64,000 bases of DNA from Craspedostauros australis (lineage: Eukaryota > Bacillariophyta > Bacillariophyceae > Mastogloiales > Achnanthaceae). The stretch spans positions 248,001-312,000 of the forward strand of contig JAMXDE010000058.1 in NCBI GenBank assembly GCA_026770025.1, in the 5' to 3' direction. The position numbers and the translations under genes were made by a program. Shown piece by piece: positions 37,581 to 47,483 of the stretch. The notes beneath the pieces are model-generated. The model saw only the letters and a list, made by a program, of their open reading frames with translations. It was not told where the DNA came from and made no database searches. Position 1 is the stretch's first letter. Each line of letters starts with the position of its first letter.

Positions 37581-37905
37581 ATTCTGCTCGCCGAGGGGGA
37601 AGTTCGCATCCCGCCCCCTGAAAAGTGTCTCTATCAGGTTATGACTCCCTTGTGGGACTGCTCGGGACTGGGGGAACAGAATGCGAAAGTCCTCTGTTGG
37701 ATGATGAGGCGAAAATTTTGTGATGGGGGTGCTTCGCCACGATAACACGAGTTGTGGAGTTTTGTGGGTGATGGGTCGTGATACGTAGACTATCTAGAGC
37801 CCACCCCAAAACCATCCAAATATCTGCTTATCATGCTATATATCAACAACACATCGTTTACAATCAAATCTAAACAGTGCATTCATACGCCTGACTATCG
37901 TTTAT

Positions 37906-39057
37906 TCAGAATATTGAAGTTAAATTGACATGGAAGCTATTTTTAATTTCATGTTGGCCCACCACACAGTTGCGTGGTGGATTGAAAAAAATTCGAACAA
38001 GCAATGTTGCCCTCCCCTCAGCACCCATGATCATCATCATCATCTTGTTATATTGACAAACTGTGCATACCATTCGCTCTGTATACCCCCCATCTATCCA
38101 CCCCATGAAGGACAGAACGTTTCTGCCACATTGCATACCCAAATGTGTCAATACACTGAAAAGAGCGATTTCGAAAAACGATTTGCAAGCCGGTTGTGGC
38201 ATGGATACAGATCCATACCTCATCCACATGACCCTTTCAGCCTCTCCATGTGCCCCTCGTGCATACCCATACTCCCTGGCGACACGATGATGCATCCAGA
38301 GGGGGCTGGGCATGGATGGCCCCGATGGTACACCTCCATTTGGTGATGCCACTGTTGTTTTGGGGTGGCCCACAAAAAAAGACCTGTTGGCACTCATTCC
38401 ATGCCGCAGCCTCTTCCAGACCATTTGAGCAGCCCAAACTTCGCGACGTGCATCTTCAGGCAATGACGCACGGGGCTTGTATGGGTGACTTGGAGATTGG
38501 GCAGCTTGATGATGCTGCCCCCTCACTGCCAAAGTCACATGGCAGGTTCGCCACGATCCGCCCAACAAAACTCTTGCCTTCCACCTTTTCCTCCGCGCGG
38601 ATGCCTTCCTGGGCCTCCCCGAGCCTGAGACTTCGTGGGAGCGTTGGCGATGCCCTCTTGGATGTGCCTTGCCCATTTGTAGGTGTTGGTGTGGCCTGTG
38701 CATGGAGTACACAGGATACATCCAACGAGCCAATTTGCCGCAATCTTGAGACGTTTGCGCGGAGGCCTGCGGCGGCCCAAAATCAACCGCTCTCGCAGCC
38801 TCCGCTCGTCCACCCACCAAGGGTTGCATGGCGGTGACGGCGATGTGCTTGGATTTGTCGGTGGACCGCTTGTTGGTGCGGCGCCGAGGATGCCGTTGGA
38901 CGGCCATTGTGGATTTTTTTTGTTTTCCACCATTGTCATGTTGTTGTTTCGAGTTTGGCGCTCTCGACCAGTCGCACATCTTGGGGGACCCGGTAATTAC
39001 GCATAACATTAACAAATGTACGAAGGAAGCATCACACAAACACTTCGAGAGTACCAA
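37906..39057 (-). other. Conserved non-transposase region of Sola-like copy 1, with long antisense frame
   Basis: A 383-codon minus-strand frame is open here. The matching frame in copy 2 is interrupted. A different minus frame (38939 to 38535) is open in both copies and reads NPWWVDERRLRERLI...RRRPPRKRLKIAA. Substitutions between copies do not favour one codon phase clearly. A second gene is possible but unproven; the block could be untranslated or regulatory. Confidence 0.35.
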
Positions 39058-39530
39058 TGTAACTCAACCATTCCGTTACGACGAAACGTAGCCAAGGATG
39101 ATTTACATCGTGCTGTGATTGGTATTTCATGACGCAGTAGCCAGGTTGGTGACGTAGATGACGGATCAGGCAAACATAGGGTAGAATGGATGTAAATGCA
39201 AAATCGCCGCTTCTCCCCAAACTCTACAACTAGCGCTATCGTGGAGGAGGTGTGGGATGGTCTCATCGGAACACCTCAAAAAGAGACTAAACAATTCAAA
39301 ATCGGAACAAACTTGCTGAAACGAAGAACAGCAAAGGGTTAAGTTGGATCGATGTAGTCGTAGCCAAAGGGCTGAAACCCGAAAGAGATCGGAAAATATG
39401 CACATCCATCGGTCCATAAAACATAAAATAGGAGCAATAGCAGAACCAAAATGGATCAGTATATGTTTTAGATCTATGAGGATTACGAATATGCGCTTAG
39501 TTTTTAAATCAGAGGAAAAAAGTATGAAAG

Positions 39531-39568
39531 TTCATTTCAAACAGTTGGTCGACTCGCTCGAGGGGCTC
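39531..39568 (-). repeat. Right terminal inverted repeat, Sola-like copy 1
   Basis: Inverted partner of 17063-17100, followed directly by the ATAC target duplication. Confidence 0.9.
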
Positions 39569-39704
39569 ATACTCGTCATCCGAAGAAGACCAAGTCCAAA
39601 TCGAGCTCACAAACTCGACTTCCATTGGCAAGTGATGCAACACCATCAGCACGATCACCACATCAAGCACCAAACACACCAACGCCACCGCCACCAACAC
39701 CAAC

Positions 39705-42700
39705 ATGAACATGAACATGAACATGATGACAGGAACAAGCCGACACCAAACCGACGGAATGCAGCAGAGATTGGTGGGCGACATGTTCGGTAGACATGCC
39801 GAGATCAAGCTGCTCTTCGATGCATTTAACACCATTGTCACCAAACAACAACGGCAGCCTCGGCAGCAGCAGCAGCAGCACAAGAAAAGACGACGCTCAT
39901 CCAAGGTCGGAAAGTCTGCGCAATCTGCAGACGCCGTCAGGCCTTCCACTCAGCCAGCAGGAACAACACAAGCCAATGCCAGCGCCGGTATTGACGACGG
40001 CTCGAACCATCCTCAACACCGTCCCAAGACAAACCGCCCGATTCCTGCCGTCTTCGTATCCGGCGTGAGTGGAACAGGCAAGTCGAATCTCCTCGAAGAG
40101 TTCTTTGACGATCTCAAGATCAAACTGCGAGTGCATCCGAAACAGAGCCAGCGTCGTGAGGACACAGCGGCTGCCAAAGCCAACGAGCAGCATCATGAGC
40201 ATCACGAACACCACGAACGCCACGACGATCAAGTGTACATCCTGAGGGGCAAGCTCGACGAGTACAGCGGCATGAACAACCCATACGTCGCCCTTGTCCA
40301 AGCAATCACCAGCTTCGTCCAGCAGCTGGAACAAGGCCCGACACACATGATGGAGTACTTTCAGCACAAGCTCGCGGCTGGACTGTCCATCGATGATTGC
40401 AAGGTGCTCACCAAGGTCATCCCGCCACTGGCTGTACTCCTGCCTTCCCATGCCGCCGCTCGCCCCACCGATGCCACGCGAGATCATCACGAAGATATCG
40501 CCACCAATGCTGGCGACACATGGAAGAGCGTCCAATACCTCTTCGTTCAGCTCATCAAAATCATCTCGTCAGAAGCAGACGCTGAAGCAGACGCTGCAGT
40601 TACGACAACAGCGGCAACAACGGCAGCTGCACCATCGATCATCCTGTTCCTTGACGACCTGCAGTGGGCCTCGTCCGCCACCCTCACCTTGCTCTCTCGC
40701 CTTCTCATGGACCCATACATCACCAACTTCATGCTCATTGGGACCGTGAGAGAGGATGAGATCGACAATCGTCATCATGACGACGAGGATCACATCGACA
40801 TCGATGATCCCGCATTCTCCCATGAACAAGACGACCCAGACCAGGATGCCATCAACCTCCCACCCTCAAATCCGTTCATGCAGATGGTTGGCACGCTCGA
40901 GACACTGCCGCGCTACGATCCCACCATGTCCCATGTGAAGCTTCGGAACATGACGTTGGCAGAGGTCACCCAATGGATGTCATCTCTGCTCGACTCGCCG
41001 ACCAAGGTCATCCGGCCCTTGTCATTCAAGCTACACTCCAAGACGCTGGGCAACCCATTCTACATCGTCCAAGCCTTGGAGGCGCTGCAGCGAGAAAACC
41101 GCATCAGCTACGATGACATTCTTTGCACGTGGAGATGGGAAGCAGATGGGCGCGACACCAGACCAAGCCCAGGATCTGACGCTGACGCCAACAGCAGCCT
41201 CGGGATCGACGACGACGAACGATCGCTCCTGACCGTGTCCGTTGGCGGAAACATTGAGGATCTCATCACCTCCAAGATGAAGTACCTCCCCAAGACCCTG
41301 CACCAGCTGCTCACAGTGGCATCCTACATCCAGTCCCAATTCGACCTTTCGACGCTGCGGGCTGTCTGGAACGAGATCAAGGATCTCATCAGCATGTACG
41401 ACGGAGATCTCGCCTGCTGGGGCGGCGAGCAGATCTCGGGTTCTGCGCCAGATGGAGATCAGGACCTGACCTTCCTTCTGGACGAGGCGGTTCTCGAAGG
41501 GCTGCTGACCAACACCATCGGCGCCGCAAGCTACCGCTTCGCTCATGATCGCATCCAGCAGGCGGCTCGCAACGTCATCCCAGAGGGAGAGTCCCGCGAC
41601 AAGCTCCGCAGGGCCATCGGATGCAGCATCCTCGACATGTACAATCAGCTCAGCAGCTCTCAGGACGGCACTGCTGCGGCCAAGCCCATCGTGCAGACTG
41701 ATGACGGTCTGCTCTTCATCGCGGCTGATCATCTCAACAGTGTGCCGACCAAGGATACTCTGTTTCTCGTCAACCTCAACCTCCAAGTCGGCGAGATCGC
41801 ACTGGCCAAGAGCGCGCTCTCCCTGGCCGCATCCTACCTGGAGAAGGCCTACCGTGGCTTCCAGTTCGTTCGCAACAACCAAAGCGAGCACTTCCACGGC
41901 ATCCTCATCCGCCTGTCCCGTGCCAGAGGAAGCGCGGAGGCCGCCCTTGGCAACTACGATGTTGCCACGTCAATGTTCGAACTCGTCCTGAAACGAGCGA
42001 AGACGCTGGAGGAACGACTCCCATGCTACGTGCCGATGGCCGACATCCTCACCCGTCAGCACCAGCGTGACAAGGCAGTGGAGCTGCTGGTCGGTGTGGC
42101 CCAGGAGCTCAAGATCTTCCCCAAGAGGTGGTTCGCTCTTCAAGCCGCCAAGGACTGGCGCTTCGTCAGCAACTTTTTCAAGGGTCAGAGCGACGAGACG
42201 ATCCTGAATCTCCCGCTGATGACTGATTCTGTCAAGGAGATGGGAATGCAAATTCTGAGCAAGCTTGGAATGCAAGCCTTCTTGATAAAGACACATTTGG
42301 TCGCCCTTGTCTGCATAGGCCAGCAACTCCGCCTCGCCAAGAAATATGGCCTGTGCGAATACTCGGTTACTGCTTTGACGTCATGCGCGGTGATTGCTCT
42401 GAACATGAACGATTACAGCACTGCAAATCGCCTGGCCCTCCTTGCGAGAAAGATGTTGGTCACCACGCAAGCAAAGGCAATGTCTGGCAGAGTACATATG
42501 AGCACCAGCTCCTTCGTTTTCTCATGGAGTAGACCTCACCACGAGCATTTCAAGGATCTGGAGACTGGATATAGATCGGCCATGCAGGTTGGTGACGTTG
42601 AGATTGCCGCCATGAATTGGTCCTCCCGCATTGATCTTGGCATTGCCGTTGGACACGACCTCGGAAGTCTCATCCAATCGCAGCGTGCCATCCTCGATCA

Positions 42701-43640
42701 GACAAAACAGTACCACATCCTATCAATGCAAAGGGTCTCTGAGGTGCAACTACCAGTGATGAGAAACTTGGCTGGTGAGGCACCTATCGATTGGGTCGAG
42801 GTCCAAAACTTCGGCTCGCAATCGATGAGCTATGAAGCTTCCAATGACATCTACTTCTTGACAGGTGGGTATTCCCTCAGACTCCGTCTGGCCGTCTACT
42901 TTCAACGGTACACCATCGCCAGCGAGCTCGCTGAAAGGTTCGAGAAAGTTCATCAAGAGAGACCGTCTTACAGCATACTCGTTCCTCGTCTGCTGTTTTC
43001 CGGCCTTGCAGCAGCGGGCTGTTACAGAAGTACGAAGAAGAAGAAGTACCTGAGAAGGCTCCAACACAACATGCGGGAACTGAAGAGTCTGGTGCGCCAC
43101 AGAGGATCGAACTGCCTCCACCACAGTCTCATGCTAACGGCGCAACTCAAGGCTGCCACCTCAAGCCACAAGATCGCAATAAAGCAATCCTACGACCTTG
43201 CGATCGCTGTCGCCAGCAAGGCAGGTTGCATCCACGACGTGGCGCTTGCTTCGGAACTAGCTGGTGAAGCTTTTCTCCGAATGGGCGAGGAAGAGATGAT
43301 CGGCACGTACTTCACGGATGCGGTCATTCATTACAACCGATGGAGTTGCAAGGCCAAGGTCGACGACATCAAGTCGCGCCATCTGAAGTACCTCGACCTC
43401 AAGAAGCTCGCGAGGTCAAAGGCTAAGCTAATGACAGCAGCGCACATCCCAACCATCAGCTTCGATGGCAGGAAGCAAGCATCGGATGATACCATTGGAG
43501 CAGAGACTGGGATCGTCACTTCGATGACACCCGTCATACCTGGTGCCGCCAGCACAGGGCAAGCTGGCGACGTCTCGTCGAAGCAAGATACGTACACGCA
43601 CACGGACGATGATGATATCTCTGTCTTGAGCGACGAGTGA
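39705..43640 (+). CDS. AAA-type ATPase with TPR-like tail (COG3899-like), paralog 1
   Basis: Protein of about 1,311 residues, single exon. The start lies in a Met-Asn run (MNMNMNMM), so any of several ATGs may be used. A P-loop GVSGTGKS spans residues 120-127. The family block GKLDEYSGMNNPYVALVQAI follows, with Walker B LFLDDLQW around Asp317-Asp318, then a sensor-like FMLIGTVREDE. Further on, RFAHDRIQQAARNVIPEGE and DHLNSVPTK match the post-ATPase region seen in signalling ATPases of this type, and the rest is helical and TPR-like. No kinase or cyclase domain is attached. It ends DDDDISVLSDE, like its paralog at 50761-55173. The transposon edge is 132 bp upstream of the ATG. The role is probably regulatory, by inference only. 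Confidence 0.8.
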   Translation: MNMNMNMMTGTSRHQTDGMQQRLVGDMFGRHAEIKLLFDAFNTIVTKQQRQPRQQQQQHKKRRRSSKVGKSAQSADAVRPSTQPAGTTQANASAGIDDGSNHPQHRPKTNRPIPAVFVSGVSGTGKSNLLEEFFDDLKIKLRVHPKQSQRREDTAAAKANEQHHEHHEHHERHDDQVYILRGKLDEYSGMNNPYVALVQAITSFVQQLEQGPTHMMEYFQHKLAAGLSIDDCKVLTKVIPPLAVLLPSHAAARPTDATRDHHEDIATNAGDTWKSVQYLFVQLIKIISSEADAEADAAVTTTAATTAAAPSIILFLDDLQWASSATLTLLSRLLMDPYITNFMLIGTVREDEIDNRHHDDEDHIDIDDPAFSHEQDDPDQDAINLPPSNPFMQMVGTLETLPRYDPTMSHVKLRNMTLAEVTQWMSSLLDSPTKVIRPLSFKLHSKTLGNPFYIVQALEALQRENRISYDDILCTWRWEADGRDTRPSPGSDADANSSLGIDDDERSLLTVSVGGNIEDLITSKMKYLPKTLHQLLTVASYIQSQFDLSTLRAVWNEIKDLISMYDGDLACWGGEQISGSAPDGDQDLTFLLDEAVLEGLLTNTIGAASYRFAHDRIQQAARNVIPEGESRDKLRRAIGCSILDMYNQLSSSQDGTAAAKPIVQTDDGLLFIAADHLNSVPTKDTLFLVNLNLQVGEIALAKSALSLAASYLEKAYRGFQFVRNNQSEHFHGILIRLSRARGSAEAALGNYDVATSMFELVLKRAKTLEERLPCYVPMADILTRQHQRDKAVELLVGVAQELKIFPKRWFALQAAKDWRFVSNFFKGQSDETILNLPLMTDSVKEMGMQILSKLGMQAFLIKTHLVALVCIGQQLRLAKKYGLCEYSVTALTSCAVIALNMNDYSTANRLALLARKMLVTTQAKAMSGRVHMSTSSFVFSWSRPHHEHFKDLETGYRSAMQVGDVEIAAMNWSSRIDLGIAVGHDLGSLIQSQRAILDQTKQYHILSMQRVSEVQLPVMRNLAGEAPIDWVEVQNFGSQSMSYEASNDIYFLTGGYSLRLRLAVYFQRYTIASELAERFEKVHQERPSYSILVPRLLFSGLAAAGCYRSTKKKKYLRRLQHNMRELKSLVRHRGSNCLHHSLMLTAQLKAATSSHKIAIKQSYDLAIAVASKAGCIHDVALASELAGEAFLRMGEEEMIGTYFTDAVIHYNRWSCKAKVDDIKSRHLKYLDLKKLARSKAKLMTAAHIPTISFDGRKQASDDTIGAETGIVTSMTPVIPGAASTGQAGDVSSKQDTYTHTDDDDISVLSDE

Positions 43641-44403
43641 GTGTGATGAGGAGTCTTGTTGAGTAGATGCCTCAGATGAAGGTAGAGAGAAGTTTTGGAA
43701 CTACTGGAGTAGTAGAATACTCTGGATACGTCATCATTTTGTATAACGCAATCAAAGAAAGGTAAAGTAGACATACTCAGTCAAAATTGCAGACAAACGC
43801 GAAAGCATCGTTCTGGATTTGATGGATCTGGGTGCTTCCGAGGGGTTGCGGCATAATAAATATTAATTTCATTAAGGGTGTATTCTGGACGGTCTACATA
43901 TGTTGACTAGAGAGAGCAGGACCTTCTTTTGTGCACAACCCTGACGGGCCAATACGTGCGCAGCCATGTTATCCCTTCATGACCTAAACGATATGATATA
44001 TCGTTTATCGGTTTCAGTTTCAGTTATTTTAATTTTTGACGACAGCATCTACGTGTACAATGCCATTTTCTTTACATCTATAAAAAGCTGTTGAGCACGT
44101 CTTTCCAATGAGTATGCTTAAGCTTTATGTTTCTTACTGCCATCTTATCGCTAATCAAGCCTGAAGTACTTGTGAATAAACTCAGAACTGCGGGACTGGA
44201 GTGGAATTGTTCAGTCACACGCGGATTGTGGGCGCCATCACACGTTTTTTCTGCACATCAAACTCGCAAAACCTGTCGTTGTCTTTTGCTTTCTGGGATA
44301 CATTGCCGTCCCCTTCCGGAGGTTATCATCTCCAAGAACGAAGAGAGGGATGAGTAGCACTCAACCAGAATTGAGTGAGGAAAGGTTCATGGGCATGTAT
44401 GAA
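43641..44403. other. Intergenic region downstream of ATPase paralog 1
   Basis: About 760 bp without a credible gene. It contains a 10-bp-arm palindrome (TAAACGATAT, GAT, ATATCGTTTA) at 43985-44007. The LTR cluster begins at 44404. Confidence 0.6.
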
Positions 44404-45164
44404 TGTCGAGATGTACATGTGAGTATATGTCGAGATGTACATGTATATGTGCATCGTTCACCTGTCATTCTCTTATACATGTTTGGACGGTAAAACTTCA
44501 TTCGTGTAGATAGTATACTGTGATTCGTCAGAATTACAGCGGAAATGGAACACATGAAAAGGTGCAAGATTTCTGGAGGAAATTTGCAAATAGCGATTTC
44601 TGAGAGAATTGGAAGATCGTCCGTCCATCCATCAATGGAAACGTATGGTATCGAGCGAAGCTCGATGTACCTCCCAACTAAACCCCAGATGACAATATCA
44701 TCTGACAGACCATCGCATCATTGATGGAACGTGACATCTGGAGAGCAGAGGGACGCCTACTGACTTTGACAGGATGTCATCGTGTTACCATGTCAGCATC
44801 TGTCTCCATGTCAGAAGCAGAAGGTGAAGATCCGATGACCGAAGGGCATCGAGATCATGGATACAGAAGGTGAAGTTCAAATGGTAAGTACTCATGGAGT
44901 AGGAACCAGTAGTGAACAAACGGAGTGTCGAATGCAGAGTACGCATCGAACGCGGAGTATCGTGTAGCGCAAGTACACGATATCGAGAGAGAGAGAGAAT
45001 ATGAACAACAGAGAGAGAGAGAGAGAGAGAGAGCATTTCGCGTACCAACTCATCATCGGACGACCCAATCTACGAGATCGACAAACGAGCCGAGAGTATC
45101 GGGCAAGAGTGTTGGCAAGTTCCGTGATTGGAAGCCTACGATCGTGGAAGATGGTGTTGGTTGA

Positions 45165-45843
45165 GATTCAATGAGGGACAGACTATGACCGAACACGGTA
45201 TCAGCCCGATGAGAGAAATTCTTGTTTTGGCGCGAAATCTCCCGACTTGATTGACCACCAAATCTTTTCTCCTCCTTTCTTTCCTCCATTCACGAATCCA
45301 TCATGACTCAAACATGACCGACCTGACTCACACCTCACCTTGGGAACTATATGCTCCTCAGATCCTCTTACTGCAACATACCTCGATTCCCTCCATGCTG
45401 ATGACTACTGCACCACCGCCGTAGTCTTGACGCGTGTATCCAACTTGCTTCAACTCGAGCAATGGAATCCGAGGGTCAGCTCCAGCTACAACCACTGCTT
45501 CATGACCGTCACCATCATGCGCCATGATCTACACTGCAGTGTATCTACATGTATGGAGAGCAAGGCACTGTTATGATCATCTACCCTCAGGCACTGAATC
45601 AAGTACATCAGTGCAGGGTCTCGCCAAGTTGTGTGGCATCATTTCTTCATCCTACTAACACTACAAGCTAACTCATAATAAACAGACAAGGATTAGCTAC
45701 AAAGCACTCTTCTATTCATTGTTACAGTTACAACTATCCAAACAGTACACCTCTCTTGAACTGCATCACACGGCTATCCCAAAGCCGGCAGATCCAAGAG
45801 GCATCCTCCCCTGATTCGCGCCGTCTACGCCCGAATCCTAGCT
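45165..45843. mobile_element. 679-bp insert X in LTR B, type unknown
   Basis: Flanked by GTGTTGGTTGA at 45154-45164 and 45844-45854. No terminal inverted repeat and no recognisable protein. Carries TTTTGGCGCGAAAT near 45225. The 11-bp flanking repeat would suit a target-primed insertion, but no poly-A end is obvious. Confidence 0.6.
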
Positions 45844-46325
45844 GTGTTGGTTGATAGTCGTTTGTTTGCTATTTCATTACGTTGGCACTCCAATCCTCTC
45901 GGTGTCTGTTCTCTTGCCCGATGCTCTTGGTGCTTCAATCTGTTTTGTAGATTCGGTCTCCGACTATGAGTCAGTGTGCGAGATGCTCTCTCGCTACTCT
46001 TCGTATTCTCTCTCTCTCTCTCTCTCTTAGTATTGTATGCTCATGCTAAACAATACTCCGTGTTGGATGCGTACTCCGCATTCGACACTCTGTTCATTCA
46101 CTACTGGTTCCTACTCCATGAGTACTTACCATTTGAACTTCACCTCCTGTATCCATGATCTCGATGCCCTTCGGTCATCTGATCTTCACCTCCTGCTCTG
46201 ACTTGGAGACAGATGTCGACGTGGTGACATGATGACAGATGTTGACGTGGTGACACGATGACATCCTGTCGATGTCAGTAGGCGTCCTTCTGCTCTCCAG
46301 ATGTCACGTTCCATTGGTGATGCAG

Positions 46326-47074
46326 AGTTGGATTTTCGTGTGCTGTTGTGACACGATCCGGAAGGGATGGCCTAGTTGACTGCCAGATTCTAGGAATCTG
46401 ATGATGAAGTCAACTTGGGGCGACCATCTGGAGATTAGTAGGTAATGACAATGAAGTAGATTAGTGTTGTTGCTGATCTTGAGTTGTGCTATTTGTTATT
46501 TGAATAGTCCACATTGTGAGTTGATCACTTTGAGATGTAGGATGAAGAAACGATAGTCAGTTGAGTGGTTGCGGCTCTGCACTGACCTTCAGAGGTTCAG
46601 TGCTGAGGGCGGACGGGTCCTCTCTTTCTCTCTTTCTCCAGTATCTCATCGTAGTTGTTCTACGTTCGAGTACTAAGCCTTGACACCTTGATTGAGGTTG
46701 AGATCGAGAACACAGGTTGTCAGGCAAAGGGAATTGATGTAGGATTCCCTGCATGTGTTGAAGCAGGGAAGATCTCTTGGCTGTTGTCGTGCAGGGTTGT
46801 CAGGTTGTATGGCTGACACCGGAATTCAGGTTGGCTGCATTGCAATAGTTCAGGAGAGCATATAGTTCCCAGGGTGTCTTGATCCCATTGATTCGGATAG
46901 TATTTGAGTCAGTGGTGATTCATGAGTGAGAGTGGGAGAAGGAGGGAAAGGAGTGATTGTTCCGTATTTATTGGTGGGAGGTTTCGCGCCAAAATTTCGC
47001 GCCAAAATAATTTCATGGTGCGACAAGGAACACACTGAGTGAAAAGTAGTCCGTTCTTTAGATGAACTTCAACT
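46326..47074. mobile_element. 749-bp insert Y in LTR B, possibly a solo LTR
   Basis: TGCAG is duplicated at 46321-46325 and 47075-47079. The ends are AGTTG and CAACT. No coding capacity. Size, 5-bp duplication and short inverted ends suit a solo LTR, though the ends are not TG...CA. It contains TTTCGCGCCAAAA twice in tandem at 46982-47007. Confidence 0.55.
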
Positions 47075-47483
47075 TGCAGCAGTCTGTCAGATGATATTGT
47101 CATCTGAGATTTAGTTGGGAAGTACCTCGAGATTCTCTTGGTATCATTGATGGATGGACGGACGATGTTTCTAATTCTCTCAGAAATCGTCTCCAGAAAT
47201 TCTGCTCATTTTCGTGTGTTCCATTTCCACTGTAATTCTGATGAATCACAGCATACTATTGACACGAATGGAGTTGTACCGTCCAAGTGCGTATGAGAGA
47301 ATAACGGGTGAACGATGCACATATACACGTACATCTTGGCATATACTCACATGTACATCTCGACACAAGAGAACGGGCACCGAGAGGATCGGAGTGCTCA
47401 ACTAATGAAATAGCAAACAGAACGACTATCAACCAACACCGTCTTCCACAATCGTAGGCTTCCGTGAGCGGAACTTGCCAACA

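Larger units (their letters stand above)
21750..37695. mobile_element. PIF/Harbinger-like DNA transposon carrying copia insertions
   Basis: The left end AGAGGACTTTCGCATTCTGT matches the inverted right end at 37695 over at least 26 bp. GTT is duplicated at 21747-21749 and 37696-37698, and the joined flanks read through the copy 2 transposase sequence. A transposase fragment near 22121-22730 resembles PIF/Harbinger proteins. Most of the 15,946 bp comes from later copia insertions and a 1.1-kb relative. The 3-bp duplication fits PIF/Harbinger in length, although GTT is not its usual TWA. Confidence 0.8.
17729..37723 (+). pseudogene. Sola-like transposase gene, copy 1, split by two insertions
   Basis: The coding start is taken at 17729 (MPFSTTAKALSKDGNPS), the same as in copy 2. 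The first block runs to 18790 and ends at HSQACTL. The second block resumes at about 19324 after the 528-bp insert and runs to 21749. The last codons and a stop (37721-37723) lie beyond the 15.9-kb insert. Residues needed for catalysis appear retained: VVLDHKQ, LQSDNACCF and KSMLDTHFAYI, with a CNRCG motif upstream. The reading frame is interrupted, so the copy should not make a full-length protein. It is closely similar to copy 2 throughout, with small in-frame length differences around the Lys/Thr-rich linker. Confidence 0.85.
17063..39568 (+). mobile_element. Sola-like DNA transposon, copy 1, carrying nested insertions
   Basis: The left end at 17063 and right end at 39568 form a perfect 38-bp terminal inverted repeat beginning GAGCCCCTCGAGCGAGTCGA. 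The flanks are ATAC at 17059-17062 and 39569-39572, a 4-bp target-site duplication. The element includes a 528-bp insert (18791-19318) and a 15,946-bp insert (21750-37695). Removing both with one copy of each duplication leaves 6,024 bp, which matches the 6,050-bp copy at 55298-61347. The Sola assignment rests on the 4-bp AT-rich duplication, the GAG start and a D-D-D transposase. It is a family-level inference. The element ends 136 bp before the first ATPase start codon. Confidence 0.85.
45110..47365 (-). mobile_element. Solo copia LTR (LTR B, minus) inserted in LTR A
   Basis: Begins TGTTGGCAAG and ends CTCGACA on the plus strand, with CAAGAG duplicated at 45104-45109 and 47366-47371, a 6-bp duplication as for the young element. 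Contains inserts at 45165-45843 and 46326-47074. Without these the LTR is 812 bp. Confidence 0.8.
44404..47483 (+). mobile_element. Old copia LTR (LTR A, plus), carrying a nested LTR
   Basis: Starts TGTCGAGATG and ends CTTGCCAACA like the young element's LTR, but diverged. The inner LTR at 45110-47365 with one CAAGAG duplication accounts for 2,262 bp, leaving 818 bp, close to 791. It is not a simple solo LTR, since the flanking bases do not match and an internal fragment in opposite orientation follows it. Confidence 0.8.

Noticed and set aside
44404-47483. LTR A as a simple solo LTR
   Set aside because: The bases flanking it do not form a duplication, and an oppositely oriented internal fragment adjoins it.
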